Both the position numbers and the translations under genes were made by a program. Shown in pieces: positions 8,458 to 17,143 of a stretch of 40,027 nt of DNA (its first letter is position 1; the number at the start of each line of letters is the position of its first letter). The stretch comes from Planctomycetota bacterium. Lineage in GTDB: Bacteria; Planctomycetota; PLA2; JAEUHO01. The notes beneath the pieces were generated by a model. The model saw only the letters and a list, made by a program, of their open reading frames with translations. It did not search any database and had not been told where the DNA came from. The stretch is taken from the NCBI GenBank assembly GCA_028281445.1, contig JANQJW010000029.1:1-40027 (forward strand). The letters are read 5' to 3'.

Positions 8458-9981
8458 ATGACCACGATGTCTCGACGGACGCTCTTGGGCTCTCTCGGTT
8501 CCGGTGTCCTCCTCGGAGGGCTCGGCCTGACCCTGGCCGAGGAGCTCGAGATCCTGCGCGGCCTGGGCGAGGACGGCGCCCGCATCGACTTCGGAGAGAG
8601 GGAAGAACTCGTCGCGTTGATGCAGGACATCGACGCCGACGATCTGCTGCCCAAGCTCGTCGAGCGCCTGAAGAAGGGCGAGACGCTCGCCAGCCTCGTG
8701 ACTGCCGGTTCGCTCGCCAACGTGCGCTCCTTCGGCGGCGAGGACTACGTCGGCTACCACTGCTTCATGGCGCTCTTGCCGACGCTCGCCATGGCGCGCC
8801 GGATGCCCAGGGACCAAGCCCCGCTGCCGGTCCTAAAGGTGCTCCATCGCAACACCGCGCGCATCCGCCAGAATGGCGGTCGCAAGCACGAGCTTCGCGT
8901 CGTCGAGACCGGCGACAAGACCGCCACGGCCGACACGCTGCGGGCCGCCGCACGCGCGGGCGACTATGGCGCGGCCGAGTCCGCACTTGGTGCGCTCGTC
9001 AAGCAGGACCGCAAGCAGGCCTACGAGGCGATCCAACCGCTCGTGCGCGACGACATCGACGTCCACCAGGTGGTCCTGGCGTGGCGCTCGTGGGACATGC
9101 TGCGCCTTGCCGGAGACGACTCGGCCTACCTGATGATGCGCCAGACGGTGCGCCAGTGCATCCGCCGCGGCTCGCGCCGACGCAGCAGCTACAAGGGCGT
9201 GCGCGACGTTCTTCCTGCGCTGATGGACGAGTACAGGTTGCACGACAAGCCCGACGGCACCGTCAGGCTCTCGGACAAGGAGTTCGCACGGCTCACCGAG
9301 TGCATCTTCAAGTACGGACGCGACGACACCGCGCGCCTTGTCGCCAAGGAGCTGGCCCGCGGCGTCATGCGCGACCAGGTGGGGGAGGCGATCTCCGCAG
9401 CGGGTGCGCACCTCATCCTGCATGACCGCGGCCGCACGCGCGCTGAAACCAACAAGCCGCTGGGCTCCGTCCATGGGGCGTCCCCGGGCGTGCACGCGTC
9501 CGACGCCGCGCATGCCTGGCGCGGGATTGCGTCCGTCACGTCCAACACGGAGGCGAACGCAAGCCTCATCACCGGTGCATGGCACACGGCGGGTCAGGTG
9601 CACCGCGTGGACAAGGACCGCATGTTCCACGAGTCCGCGCGCGAAGAGGTGTCGGAGTTCTCACGCGAGCAGGTTCTCGGTGCGCTGACGGAAGTCGTCC
9701 AGGGCGGCGATCAGAAGCTCGCGCCGGCGTTGGTCGAGCGCTGCCACGAGCTCGAAGTGGGTTCGGACGAGGTCATCGCCGCGCTCCTTCCGTTCAGCGT
9801 GAACAGCGAGGGGGCGCTTCATCACGAGAAGTACTTCGCGACGGCGACGACGGAGTACGCGCGCACGCGTCCGGCGTTCCGGTGGAACCACCTGGCGGCG
9901 CTCGCACGCGTCAACGCAAGCGGGTCGAAGTTCACCTCGCGCGGCTACGAACGGGCTCGCGCGCTCTACAAGAAGAGCTAG
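8458..9981 (+). CDS. Exported (Tat-like signal) protein of unknown function
   Basis: The 507-residue product begins with a twin-arginine-like leader (SRRTLLGSLGSG followed by a hydrophobic stretch). GGAG seven bases before ATG 8458 supports this start. The rest is mostly helical, with many His, Trp and Asp residues: GYHCFMALLPTLAMARR near 97, DIDVHQVVLAWRSWDML near 200, HGASPGVHASDAAHAWRG near 340 and GALHHEKYF near 455. The conserved-looking histidines would suit a metal or cofactor enzyme, possibly a distant relative of questin-oxidase-like proteins, but I cannot assign it. It is divergent from the sigma/kinase operon and may be its target. Its stop codon is 3 bases from the end of the next, convergent gene. 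Confidence 0.8.
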   Translation: MTTMSRRTLLGSLGSGVLLGGLGLTLAEELEILRGLGEDGARIDFGEREELVALMQDIDADDLLPKLVERLKKGETLASLVTAGSLANVRSFGGEDYVGYHCFMALLPTLAMARRMPRDQAPLPVLKVLHRNTARIRQNGGRKHELRVVETGDKTATADTLRAAARAGDYGAAESALGALVKQDRKQAYEAIQPLVRDDIDVHQVVLAWRSWDMLRLAGDDSAYLMMRQTVRQCIRRGSRRRSSYKGVRDVLPALMDEYRLHDKPDGTVRLSDKEFARLTECIFKYGRDDTARLVAKELARGVMRDQVGEAISAAGAHLILHDRGRTRAETNKPLGSVHGASPGVHASDAAHAWRGIASVTSNTEANASLITGAWHTAGQVHRVDKDRMFHESAREEVSEFSREQVLGALTEVVQGGDQKLAPALVERCHELEVGSDEVIAALLPFSVNSEGALHHEKYFATATTEYARTRPAFRWNHLAALARVNASGSKFTSRGYERARALYKKS

Positions 9982-9984
9982 GGC

Positions 9985-11667
9985 CTACTTCACGCGCCTG
10001 CCGGGTACGTCCCGGCCGCCCTGATGGAGGATCACCTGCTTGACGGCACCGTCCTTTCCACGCACGAACGACAGCTTGGCGTCGACCACCTTCAGAAAGA
10101 AGCGGTCCTTCGACTCCGGGAACAGCTCGACGCGCTGCTGCCCCGTGGCCTGTCCGAAGAGTCGGTCGCCCTCGCGCGTAATCGTCAGCGTGAAGCCGGG
10201 CTGTAGCTCGTAGACGCCGGCATAGTCGTCGTAGGTCGCGGGATCGACCTTCGCCGTCTTGCGAACCGGAGGCTTGTCCGATACGCGCTGGGCGCGCTCG
10301 CCCTCTTTGGCACCGCCCTGGTGCATCACCATGGCGACGGCGTTGCCGTCTTCGTCGCGCTCGATCTCGAACCAGGTCATGCGGTTCTCGTAGAAGAACG
10401 TCGTCTCGGACGCGGGAATGGCTGCCATCCGCCCGCTGCCGGTCCGCTGGGTGTAGAGGGTCCCGTCTTCGAACGTGACGATGCGCTGCTCCGTTGCGCT
10501 GATCTTGTAGACGCCGATCGTCTTCTTCAGCACCTCCGGATCGACGCGCGCGGCTTCGAACTCCCGGTACGGCTCGTTCAGCGCGATGGCAGCGAGCTTT
10601 GTGGCCAGAATGCCCGGCCCCGGCACGTTGCCCGCCGCGTTCGAGAGGACTGCGACGTAGATGCCTTTCTCCGGGATGCGGATGGCGGTCGTCTGGAACC
10701 CGTGGATGCCGCCGCCGTGCCGGATGCACGGGTGCCCTCTGACGTCCGAGATGACGAACCCGTACCCGTACGTCGTAGCCGTGCCGTCGTTGAGCACGTA
10801 GGGCGTCGTCATCTTCTCGTACGACGCGCGGCTCAGGAGCTTGTCGGCGTAGAGCGCTTCGTCCCACTTCACGAGATCGTCCACCGTCGAGAGTAGGCTG
10901 CCCGCCGCATGCGGCTGGGTCATGCTCACGTGCGCCGCGTTGCGCGTGTCGCCTCGGGCGACCTGGTAGCCCGCGACGCGCTTCTTGATGATCTGGGGGC
11001 CGCCGTAGTGGGAGTCGTTCATGCCGAGCGGCTCGAAGATGTTCTTCGTGATGAAGTCCGCGTAGCTCTGTCCCGAGGCCTTCTCGATGATCGCGCCGGC
11101 AAGCACGTACCCGGAGTTGCTGTAGCGCCAGCGCTCGCCGGGCGCGAAGTCCATCGGCTGGCCCTTGAAGACGTCGATCAACTGCGCCGTCGTGAGGTCG
11201 CGCTTGACCGGATCTCCCATGTAGCCCGGGATGCTCGTGTAGCTGTGGATGCCCGAGGTGTGCGTCAACAGGTGTTCGATCGTGATGACATGGCCGTGCA
11301 CGGGATAGTCCGGCAGGTACTTCGTGATTGGATCCTTGACCGAGAGCTTCCCCCGTTCCTCGAGCAGCATGATCGCTGCGCCGGTGAACTGCTTCGTGAT
11401 CGAACCGAGCCGGAAGACCATGTCCGGTTCCATGGGCACGCCGAGTTCGACGTTGGCCCGGCCGTAGGCACCGCGGAACACGATCTTGCCGTCCTTGACG
11501 ATGATGGCTGTCGCGCCGGGCCCGTCGGCGGAGTAGGACTTCGACAGCAGCGTCTCGGCCTGCTTCGCGGTCTCGGCGCCCTTGGCGTCGGCGCGCTCGA
11601 TCCGCCCCGTCAGTGCCAGGGCGAAGAGCAGTGCGAAGGCGATCCGCTTCCCATATATCGTGCGCAT
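9985..11667 (-). CDS. Serine beta-lactamase-fold hydrolase (class C / PBP-like), exported
   Basis: The protein has a signal peptide (about 1-28, cleavage near ADA-KG). A complete class-C-like active site follows: SITK with nucleophile Ser89 and Lys92, YSN at 182-184, and HGG at 317-319 in place of KTG. The C-terminal 200 residues are strand-rich and resemble the DUF3471-type extension of many such proteins, with short repeated units (GVYKISATEQRIVTFEDG and GVYELQPGFTLTITREGD). The family includes D-aminopeptidases, esterases and peptidoglycan hydrolases as well as beta-lactamases, so drug resistance should not be assumed. GGGAGG lies just before ATG 11667. It is the last gene of a four-gene minus-strand run. 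Confidence 0.9.
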   Translation of the reverse strand: MRTIYGKRIAFALLFALALTGRIERADAKGAETAKQAETLLSKSYSADGPGATAIIVKDGKIVFRGAYGRANVELGVPMEPDMVFRLGSITKQFTGAAIMLLEERGKLSVKDPITKYLPDYPVHGHVITIEHLLTHTSGIHSYTSIPGYMGDPVKRDLTTAQLIDVFKGQPMDFAPGERWRYSNSGYVLAGAIIEKASGQSYADFITKNIFEPLGMNDSHYGGPQIIKKRVAGYQVARGDTRNAAHVSMTQPHAAGSLLSTVDDLVKWDEALYADKLLSRASYEKMTTPYVLNDGTATTYGYGFVISDVRGHPCIRHGGGIHGFQTTAIRIPEKGIYVAVLSNAAGNVPGPGILATKLAAIALNEPYREFEAARVDPEVLKKTIGVYKISATEQRIVTFEDGTLYTQRTGSGRMAAIPASETTFFYENRMTWFEIERDEDGNAVAMVMHQGGAKEGERAQRVSDKPPVRKTAKVDPATYDDYAGVYELQPGFTLTITREGDRLFGQATGQQRVELFPESKDRFFLKVVDAKLSFVRGKDGAVKQVILHQGGRDVPGRRVK

Positions 11668-11724
11668 ACGAACCTCCCGTTCGGCTCGTAGGCTACCGGC
11701 GCGCCGAAGGGCGCGGGCCAGGAG

Positions 11725-13101
11725 CTAGCGGCTCTCGAGGTCCAGGTATCGCCGCTCGTCCGGTTCCAGCGCATCGCGGACCTTCTTGACGAGCGCGGGA
11801 TCCTCGCGCCACCGCGTGTAGTCGTGGTCTAGACGCAGGAGAAGCCAGGAGCGGATGTCCTTGTCTGGCGTCTTCTCGCGATCCAGGCGCGCCATGCGTG
11901 CAAGCACTGCCTCGAACACGGCCTTGGGGCCGGCTTGCAGCAGCGCGTGCGCGGCGCTGCGCACGACCTCGAGGTCGTCGTCCTCGAGGTGCTCGAGCGC
12001 GAGCGCCTCTGCCTCCGTGCTCCAGCGCATGGTCAGCGTCTCGAAGAGTGTCGTCCGGTAGCAGCGCGTGTCGCGCTTGCCGCGGCGCTGCATCGCCTTC
12101 TTTACCTCCGCGAGGCCGAGCTTCGCGTCGTGCTTGAGCAGGTAGCGCACGAGCGCGGCCTGGATGTCACACGCCCAGCCGGTGCGCGCCGAGTGATAGA
12201 TCTCGAGCACGGCGGGCTTCATCGCGGCGGTCGCGTAGCGCTCGATAAGCGGCGCGAGCTTGTCGAGGTCGCGGTGCGCGCGGTCGGCGAGGTGCTTCGT
12301 CCAGATGGGCTCCATGTCGGGGAGCGTCTCGTCGGGCAACGCGAGCAGGGCGTTGCGGGTGAACCGCGGCGTGGCTCGGCGCATGTCCGCGAGGATCAGC
12401 GTGCGCGCACGCTCGGGCGCGAACTCCAAGGCCCGCCACGCGATCAGCGACGGGACGTCGTCAGTGTGGTGCCAGGTCACGGCGCGCTCAGGCTCGCGCA
12501 GCTCGTGGCCGAGCGTGGCCGCCAGCGCGGGGTTCCGCACGCGTTCCCAGCGCTCGGTCAGGAGGAACACGCGCTCGTAGCGCGTGAGGTGTGTCCAGCA
12601 GCGCGCGGCAGCCGGTGCGATTGCCGGCGATTCGAAGTCGTAGGTGAGCAGCAGTACGAGCGACGCACCGACGACATCATCCTGCTTGTGCGCCACGACC
12701 TTGGCGACCTCGGGCAGCCAGCGGTCGAGTTCGGGGCGGATGATCACGGGGCCCCGCGCGCCGATCGCCTGCGAGAAGCCGCCCTCGGCATTGCGCGCGA
12801 GCAGGACGCGCGATGTGAGCCAGTCCATACCGACGGCGAGAGCCGGATCGGCCAGCGCGCCTTGGAGCAACGTGACGGCCTTGTCGCGATCGATCGCAGG
12901 CCGGCCTTCCTGCTCGTCCTCGATCCAGCCCAGACGGTAGTGCTCGAGGACGAGGTCATTGAGCGCGCTAAGCCCTGCGCGGCGGCGCTCGACCTCAGGG
13001 GACTTCAGCGCCGTGGCGGCCTCCTCGAAGGTCAGGGTGTCCGCGTGGATCGCGGGCGCCGTCAGCGCCAGCGTTGTCAGAAGCAGGATCGCGGTTCGCA
13101 T
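11725..13101 (-). CDS. Exported helical-repeat (HEAT-like) protein, function unknown
   Basis: The 458-residue product starts with a signal peptide (RTAILLLTTLALTAPAIHA). An AGGAGGT ribosome site directly before ATG 13101 makes this start much better than the in-frame ATG 18 bases upstream. The body consists of repeated amphipathic helices with HEAT-like spacing, for example LKSPEVERRRAGLSALNDLV near 35 and HLEDDDLEVVRSAAHALLQAG near 385. No catalytic motif is visible, so a scaffold or binding role in the periplasm is most likely. It sits 57 bases upstream of the beta-lactamase-fold gene and 59 bases downstream of the phosphorylase gene. Confidence 0.82.
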   Translation of the reverse strand: MRTAILLLTTLALTAPAIHADTLTFEEAATALKSPEVERRRAGLSALNDLVLEHYRLGWIEDEQEGRPAIDRDKAVTLLQGALADPALAVGMDWLTSRVLLARNAEGGFSQAIGARGPVIIRPELDRWLPEVAKVVAHKQDDVVGASLVLLLTYDFESPAIAPAAARCWTHLTRYERVFLLTERWERVRNPALAATLGHELREPERAVTWHHTDDVPSLIAWRALEFAPERARTLILADMRRATPRFTRNALLALPDETLPDMEPIWTKHLADRAHRDLDKLAPLIERYATAAMKPAVLEIYHSARTGWACDIQAALVRYLLKHDAKLGLAEVKKAMQRRGKRDTRCYRTTLFETLTMRWSTEAEALALEHLEDDDLEVVRSAAHALLQAGPKAVFEAVLARMARLDREKTPDKDIRSWLLLRLDHDYTRWREDPALVKKVRDALEPDERRYLDLESR

Positions 13102-13160
13102 GCGGACCTCCTCTTTCATGAGACGCGATTCCGGGCAGCCGGTTCACGCCCTGCCCCGGG

Positions 13161-13922
13161 CTACACGCCGAGGTGGCGGCTGACGACCCGGAAGGTCGCC
13201 TCGATCATCGCAGCGTTTCCCCTCTGACGCTGTCGGTCCTTCTCCTCGTCGCTCTGGACGATGTCGCCGTCTGCCTTGGGATTGTCGAACACGAAAAGGA
13301 GCGACGCGACGGGGACGCCGAAGTGCTCCGCGACCGCGAACGTGGTGGCCGTCTCCATGTCCACCGCGTCCCAGCCGTCCTGATGCCACTCGTCGATCTC
13401 GGCCCGGCTCTCGGCGAAGAGGGCGGCAGTGGTGTAGATGCCGCCGCGATGCGTGGACAAGGTCTCGTCGAGGCCGTCTTCGACCCACGGCGTGATGTTC
13501 ACGGTCGCCGCCGACTCGGTCTTGTCCGGCAGGTAGTAGCGACTCGCACCTTCGCCGAAGTGGGCCCGGTCAGCCACGAAGATGTCGCCGGCGCGGATGC
13601 CGTCGGCCCACGCGCCGCAGCACCCGGTCTGCAGAATCAACCGTGTTCCCATCGAGGCGAAGAGGTGCGCAAGCTCGGACGCCATCGGCGACCCGTACAC
13701 GGACGCGTACGCCACATGCGCTCCCTGGAACCTGCCGATGAGCAGATCGTCGATGATGCCGTTGGGCGAGCCGACGTGCATCACATCCTCGAAACGCTCT
13801 TCGTACTGCGCGTAGTAGTGCTTGAGGTTGCGCGTCCCGCGCAGGATGACCGCGTCCGGAACACGTTCGTCCGGGATCTCCAGCATCGCCTGCCAGTCAC
13901 GTCCCGATAGCTCCCGCAGCAT
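13161..13922 (-). CDS. Nucleoside phosphorylase-fold enzyme (PNP/UDP phosphorylase family)
   Basis: The 253-residue length and fold markers fit the purine/uridine phosphorylase superfamily. There is a glycine-rich N-terminal segment around SPNGIIDDLLIG, then LILQTGCCGAWADGIRAGDIFVAD for the phosphate/ribose side, and VDMETATTFAVAEHFGVPVASLL, whose MET segment normally contacts the ribose. Enzymes of this family cleave the N-glycosidic bond of nucleosides or related compounds; uridine phosphorylase, purine nucleoside phosphorylase and AMP-nucleosidase-like activity are all possible. There is no signal peptide, so it acts in the cytoplasm. AGGGGAAG before ATG 13922 supports the start. It follows the HExxH lipoprotein gene by 19 bases. 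Confidence 0.87.
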   Translation of the reverse strand: MLRELSGRDWQAMLEIPDERVPDAVILRGTRNLKHYYAQYEERFEDVMHVGSPNGIIDDLLIGRFQGAHVAYASVYGSPMASELAHLFASMGTRLILQTGCCGAWADGIRAGDIFVADRAHFGEGASRYYLPDKTESAATVNITPWVEDGLDETLSTHRGGIYTTAALFAESRAEIDEWHQDGWDAVDMETATTFAVAEHFGVPVASLLFVFDNPKADGDIVQSDEEKDRQRQRGNAAMIEATFRVVSRHLGV

Positions 13923-13941
13923 GGATCTTCCCCTAGCGTCG

Positions 13942-14934
13942 TTAGTCAGCGGCGGCGAACGTGCGCAGGGCGGCCAGCATCTCCTTGTGGATCCGTGGGA
14001 GCTGCCAGCCGGCCATGTCAATGAGTTCGTGATCTTGTGCGAGGCGCCGCACGGCGTGACGGCCCAGGTAGTAGCCCGCGCGTTCGGGTCGCCCCAGGTT
14101 CTTCCCGTCCTCGCCCACATAGGGGAGGAACCAGAGTCCGTACGAGCCGCCGCCGGACGGTGCCCACGCCAGGCGCTCGACGTCCTTCAGGAACGCGGTC
14201 GCGAGAGCGGCTCTTTCGCTCTCTTCGATGAGAGGAAGTTCGTCCGAGTTGTAGTACTCCGCTTCCGTTCGCCCGGGGCAGAGGACCTCGCTCACGTGCG
14301 TAGCCAGGCCTTCGAGCCACAGCGGCACCGACATCCGTGCCTTCGTGCCCCAGTCCTCCGTGCCGATGCGATCGATGTGGTAGACGTGGAACAACTCGTG
14401 CGCGTAGATGATGTCGACGGCATCGCCCCGCACGACGATCGTGTCTATGCCGAACGCCAGCACGTTCTTGCCGTCGAGGTCGGCAGCGCCTCCGTTGAGC
14501 TGACCCATCGTCGGAAGCGCGTAGACGGGCAGCCTGAAACGCGCATCGGGGAAGTGCGTCTTGTACTTTGCGATCTGCGCCTTCAGCGTGTCCTCGAAGG
14601 CCCGGAACTGCGTCTCGATCTCTGCGGCCCGGGTTTCGTAGCGTGCGAAGTATTCCGTGAGGTGCTTGGTGCGATTGACCTTCCAGGCAGGGTTGCCCGT
14701 CTTGCGCCATACCAGTCGGTCGTAGATCGCCTGGTGCGGCGTCTCGACGATCTCCGCCCACAACTCGAGCTGGCGTGCGAAGGGTTGTCCCTCGGCCCGC
14801 CCCCAGAAGGTCGAGAACTCCGCCGCTGTGTTGATCACCTCGACCGTCGCCACGGGCTCTGGAGTCTCGCCGCCGCACGCCGCGAAGAACAGGACGCATG
14901 CCACAAGGGCGCAGGGGATCAATCTCTTGCTCAA
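13942..14934 (-). CDS. Lipoprotein with HExxH zinc-metallopeptidase motif
   Basis: A short lipoprotein signal ending in FFAAC (Cys20) precedes a 310-residue mature part. It contains YAHELFHVYH (His179, Glu180, His183) and, 25 residues later, LWLEGLATH, whose Glu208 fits the third zinc ligand of a gluzincin-type peptidase. This resembles DUF2268-type predicted zinc proteases, but the family assignment is tentative. The mature protein would sit on the periplasmic face of a membrane. The start is uncertain: TTG 14934 gives a normal short lipoprotein leader, while ATG 15027 would add 31 residues and overlap the start of the divergent sigma gene. It is the first gene of the minus-strand run down to 9985. 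Confidence 0.78.
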   Translation of the reverse strand: MSKRLIPCALVACVLFFAACGGETPEPVATVEVINTAAEFSTFWGRAEGQPFARQLELWAEIVETPHQAIYDRLVWRKTGNPAWKVNRTKHLTEYFARYETRAAEIETQFRAFEDTLKAQIAKYKTHFPDARFRLPVYALPTMGQLNGGAADLDGKNVLAFGIDTIVVRGDAVDIIYAHELFHVYHIDRIGTEDWGTKARMSVPLWLEGLATHVSEVLCPGRTEAEYYNSDELPLIEESERAALATAFLKDVERLAWAPSGGGSYGLWFLPYVGEDGKNLGRPERAGYYLGRHAVRRLAQDHELIDMAGWQLPRIHKEMLAALRTFAAAD

Positions 14935-15027
14935 GCACCTGAGCGTAGCTCCATGAGCAGCGAACCACCAGAGAGCCGGACGCAAGATTCCTGAACCCGT
15001 GAAGGGGGGTCGTTCGTTTCCTACCAT

Positions 15028-17130
15028 GTGACGATTGACAGCACCCCGCCTGATTCCTGGGATCACCTGCTCGCGCATCGGGCATGGCTGCGCCGACTCG
15101 CTGTGCATCTCGTTCGCGATCCCGACGTCGCCGATGATCTGACGCAGGAGGTGTGGCTGCGTGCGGCACGCTCGTCACCGCGGAGCCCGCAGTCCCCCCG
15201 TGGATGGCTCGCCACGGTGCTGAGACGACTGGCGATCGACCGCGGGCGCGCGAACAAGACCCGACGGGCAGCCGGAACGCCCGTCGAGGGAGCGGCGCCT
15301 GCGGCGGCCGAGCTCGCCGCGCAGGCCGAGCTCCACAGGCGCGTTACGCAGGCCGTGCTCGAGCTTCCCGAGCCGTACCGAAGCACCGTGTTGATGCGCT
15401 ACGTGGGTGACGTGTCGCTTGCTGAGGTGGCGCAGCGGCAAGGCGTGCCGCTGGAGACCGTGCGCACGCGCCTAAAGCGCGCCATGCCGATGATTCGCAA
15501 GCGGCTCGATGCGGTCCACGGGGGCGATCGCGGTCGATGGGTCACCGCACTCGCCCCGCTCGTCCGCGGACCACACGGGCCGCCGGGCGGCGCTGCGCTG
15601 ACAACCATGGGAGGACTGGCAGTCATGGCAACGAAGTCCGTTATCGCGGTGGGGGTGGCGGCTGCCGTGATTGTCGCCGTTCTTCTGCTCCTGCCTACCG
15701 AGACTCCGGAGACGGAGCCCGCGCACGAAGACATCGACGAGACCCTCGCTCGGGAACGGCCGCCCGAGCTCCGGCTGACCGCCGACGGACGCCCCGCGGA
15801 TCGGCCGCCGGCAGAAAGGCACCGTTTCGGATCTGATGCGCGTCGCGCGAGGCCCGAGCCGACGAGCGCGGATACGCCGGCGAACGAAGTACGCGGCCCG
15901 GGGAAGCGCGAACGCCTCGATGTCGTCGTGCGCGACGTGTTCGACGGCAGCCCTGTTCGGGACGTGTCCTTGCTTCGCATGACGGCTAAGGACAAGACGA
16001 TCTCGGACTTCGTCCGGTCCGGGAGGAAAGAGGGCACAACGTTGGAAGCGGACGAGGAGGGCCGCTTCGTCGTGGAGGGGACCGCTGCCGAGCTCGAGCA
16101 AACGGTCCTCGTACCGGCGGGGACGGCCTGGCACGGGGCGGCGAGGATGGACCGCCGGCCAAGCGCCGTTTGGGTGTCGCGACCGGTCGCGACGCGCGTC
16201 ACGGTGCGAAGCACCGGTGCGCCTATCGCAGGCGGGATCAAGGTGTCCTATCAGATCTTCGACACGAAGACGTGGGCGGCGCGCCGTCCGGCAGGGCTTC
16301 CCGACGACTGGTTCCGATCGCTGAGCCTGAAGCCCTTCGAGCCCACGCGGCAGGGCGCGCAGGAGATGGCGTTCGAGGGCGCCGTCCCGCGCACCGTGGG
16401 GATGATCGTCGCCGTATGGGCCGAGGGCTTTCTCGATGCGTGGCAGAGAGTCGAGTTGGGTGGTCACGAGGAGAGCGTCGACGTGGACATCGTGCTGAGG
16501 CCCGCTCCGCGGTTGACCGGCTCGATCCTGGACGAGGTCGGCGCGCCCGTGGCGGACGTACGGACGCGCCTACGCGTTGTCGTGCCGATACGCGATGACG
16601 AGACCGTTCGCGACTACATGTGGGGCGTGCAACACAGTTGCACGGTCGCCGGGGGAACCAAGGAGCCTCACATGCGCTTCGAGTACCCCTTGAGGCCGGA
16701 CGCGAAGGGCAAGTTCGCGGTGCAGCTTCCGATCGAAGGGCACGTGACCGTGCGTGCGTGGAGGGAGGGGTACGAACCCGGCGTCCTCGACCTGGGCACT
16801 GTCAGCGCCGACCGGCATGATCTCGCGCTCGTCCTCACGGCGCTTCGCGGCACGGCGCTGACCGAGGCGCGCGTAGTCTCCGGCGGCAAGAAGATCTTGG
16901 CGCCCCATCAGCAGATCCTGATCTGGAAGATCGAGGGCACGGCGGTCACCCAGACGCTGCGGATCCGTGCGGACGCCGCGGGCCGCATTCCCGTAACGGA
17001 CTTCGAACGCGGAATGCGCTATCAGATGATGCGCGGGTGGCAGCGGCCGGAAGGGAACGAGGCCTACCGAGCGGCGCGGCTTGGTCGCTTCGTGTGGGAG
17101 GAGCAGGATCCCATCGAGCTGGGCCGCTGA
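15028..17130 (+). CDS. Second ECF sigma factor fused to membrane anchor and exported beta-rich region
   Basis: Region 2 (about 15-75, DDLTQEVWLRAAR and GWLATVLRRLAIDRGR) and region 4 (about 103-160, VSLAEVAQRQGVPLETVRTRLKRA) are intact. As in the sigma at 1097-3124, the linker contains ALAPLV and is followed by one membrane segment (about 203-222). The 475 residues beyond it are rich in beta strands, with weak carboxypeptidase-regulatory-like units such as RLDVVVRDVFDGSPVRDV near 292 and RLTGSILDEVGAPVADVRT near 493. The two proteins are alike in plan, but their exported parts differ in sequence, which suggests different signals. The start is GTG 15028, with an AAGGGGGG stretch rather far upstream (18 bases). 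It ends 13 bases before the convergent crotonase gene. Confidence 0.88.
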   Translation: MTIDSTPPDSWDHLLAHRAWLRRLAVHLVRDPDVADDLTQEVWLRAARSSPRSPQSPRGWLATVLRRLAIDRGRANKTRRAAGTPVEGAAPAAAELAAQAELHRRVTQAVLELPEPYRSTVLMRYVGDVSLAEVAQRQGVPLETVRTRLKRAMPMIRKRLDAVHGGDRGRWVTALAPLVRGPHGPPGGAALTTMGGLAVMATKSVIAVGVAAAVIVAVLLLLPTETPETEPAHEDIDETLARERPPELRLTADGRPADRPPAERHRFGSDARRARPEPTSADTPANEVRGPGKRERLDVVVRDVFDGSPVRDVSLLRMTAKDKTISDFVRSGRKEGTTLEADEEGRFVVEGTAAELEQTVLVPAGTAWHGAARMDRRPSAVWVSRPVATRVTVRSTGAPIAGGIKVSYQIFDTKTWAARRPAGLPDDWFRSLSLKPFEPTRQGAQEMAFEGAVPRTVGMIVAVWAEGFLDAWQRVELGGHEESVDVDIVLRPAPRLTGSILDEVGAPVADVRTRLRVVVPIRDDETVRDYMWGVQHSCTVAGGTKEPHMRFEYPLRPDAKGKFAVQLPIEGHVTVRAWREGYEPGVLDLGTVSADRHDLALVLTALRGTALTEARVVSGGKKILAPHQQILIWKIEGTAVTQTLRIRADAAGRIPVTDFERGMRYQMMRGWQRPEGNEAYRAARLGRFVWEEQDPIELGR

Positions 17131-17143
17131 CGCCGATGCCTCT

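Noticed and set aside
9985..11667. Calling the beta-lactamase-fold protein an antibiotic resistance gene
   Set aside because: The SxxK/YSN/HGG pattern and long C-terminal extension are shared by many esterases and peptidases; nothing in the context points to resistance.
11935..13227. Plus-strand open frame opposite the helical-repeat gene
   Set aside because: Arg/Glu-rich shadow translation; the minus strand has a signal peptide and an AGGAGGT ribosome site.
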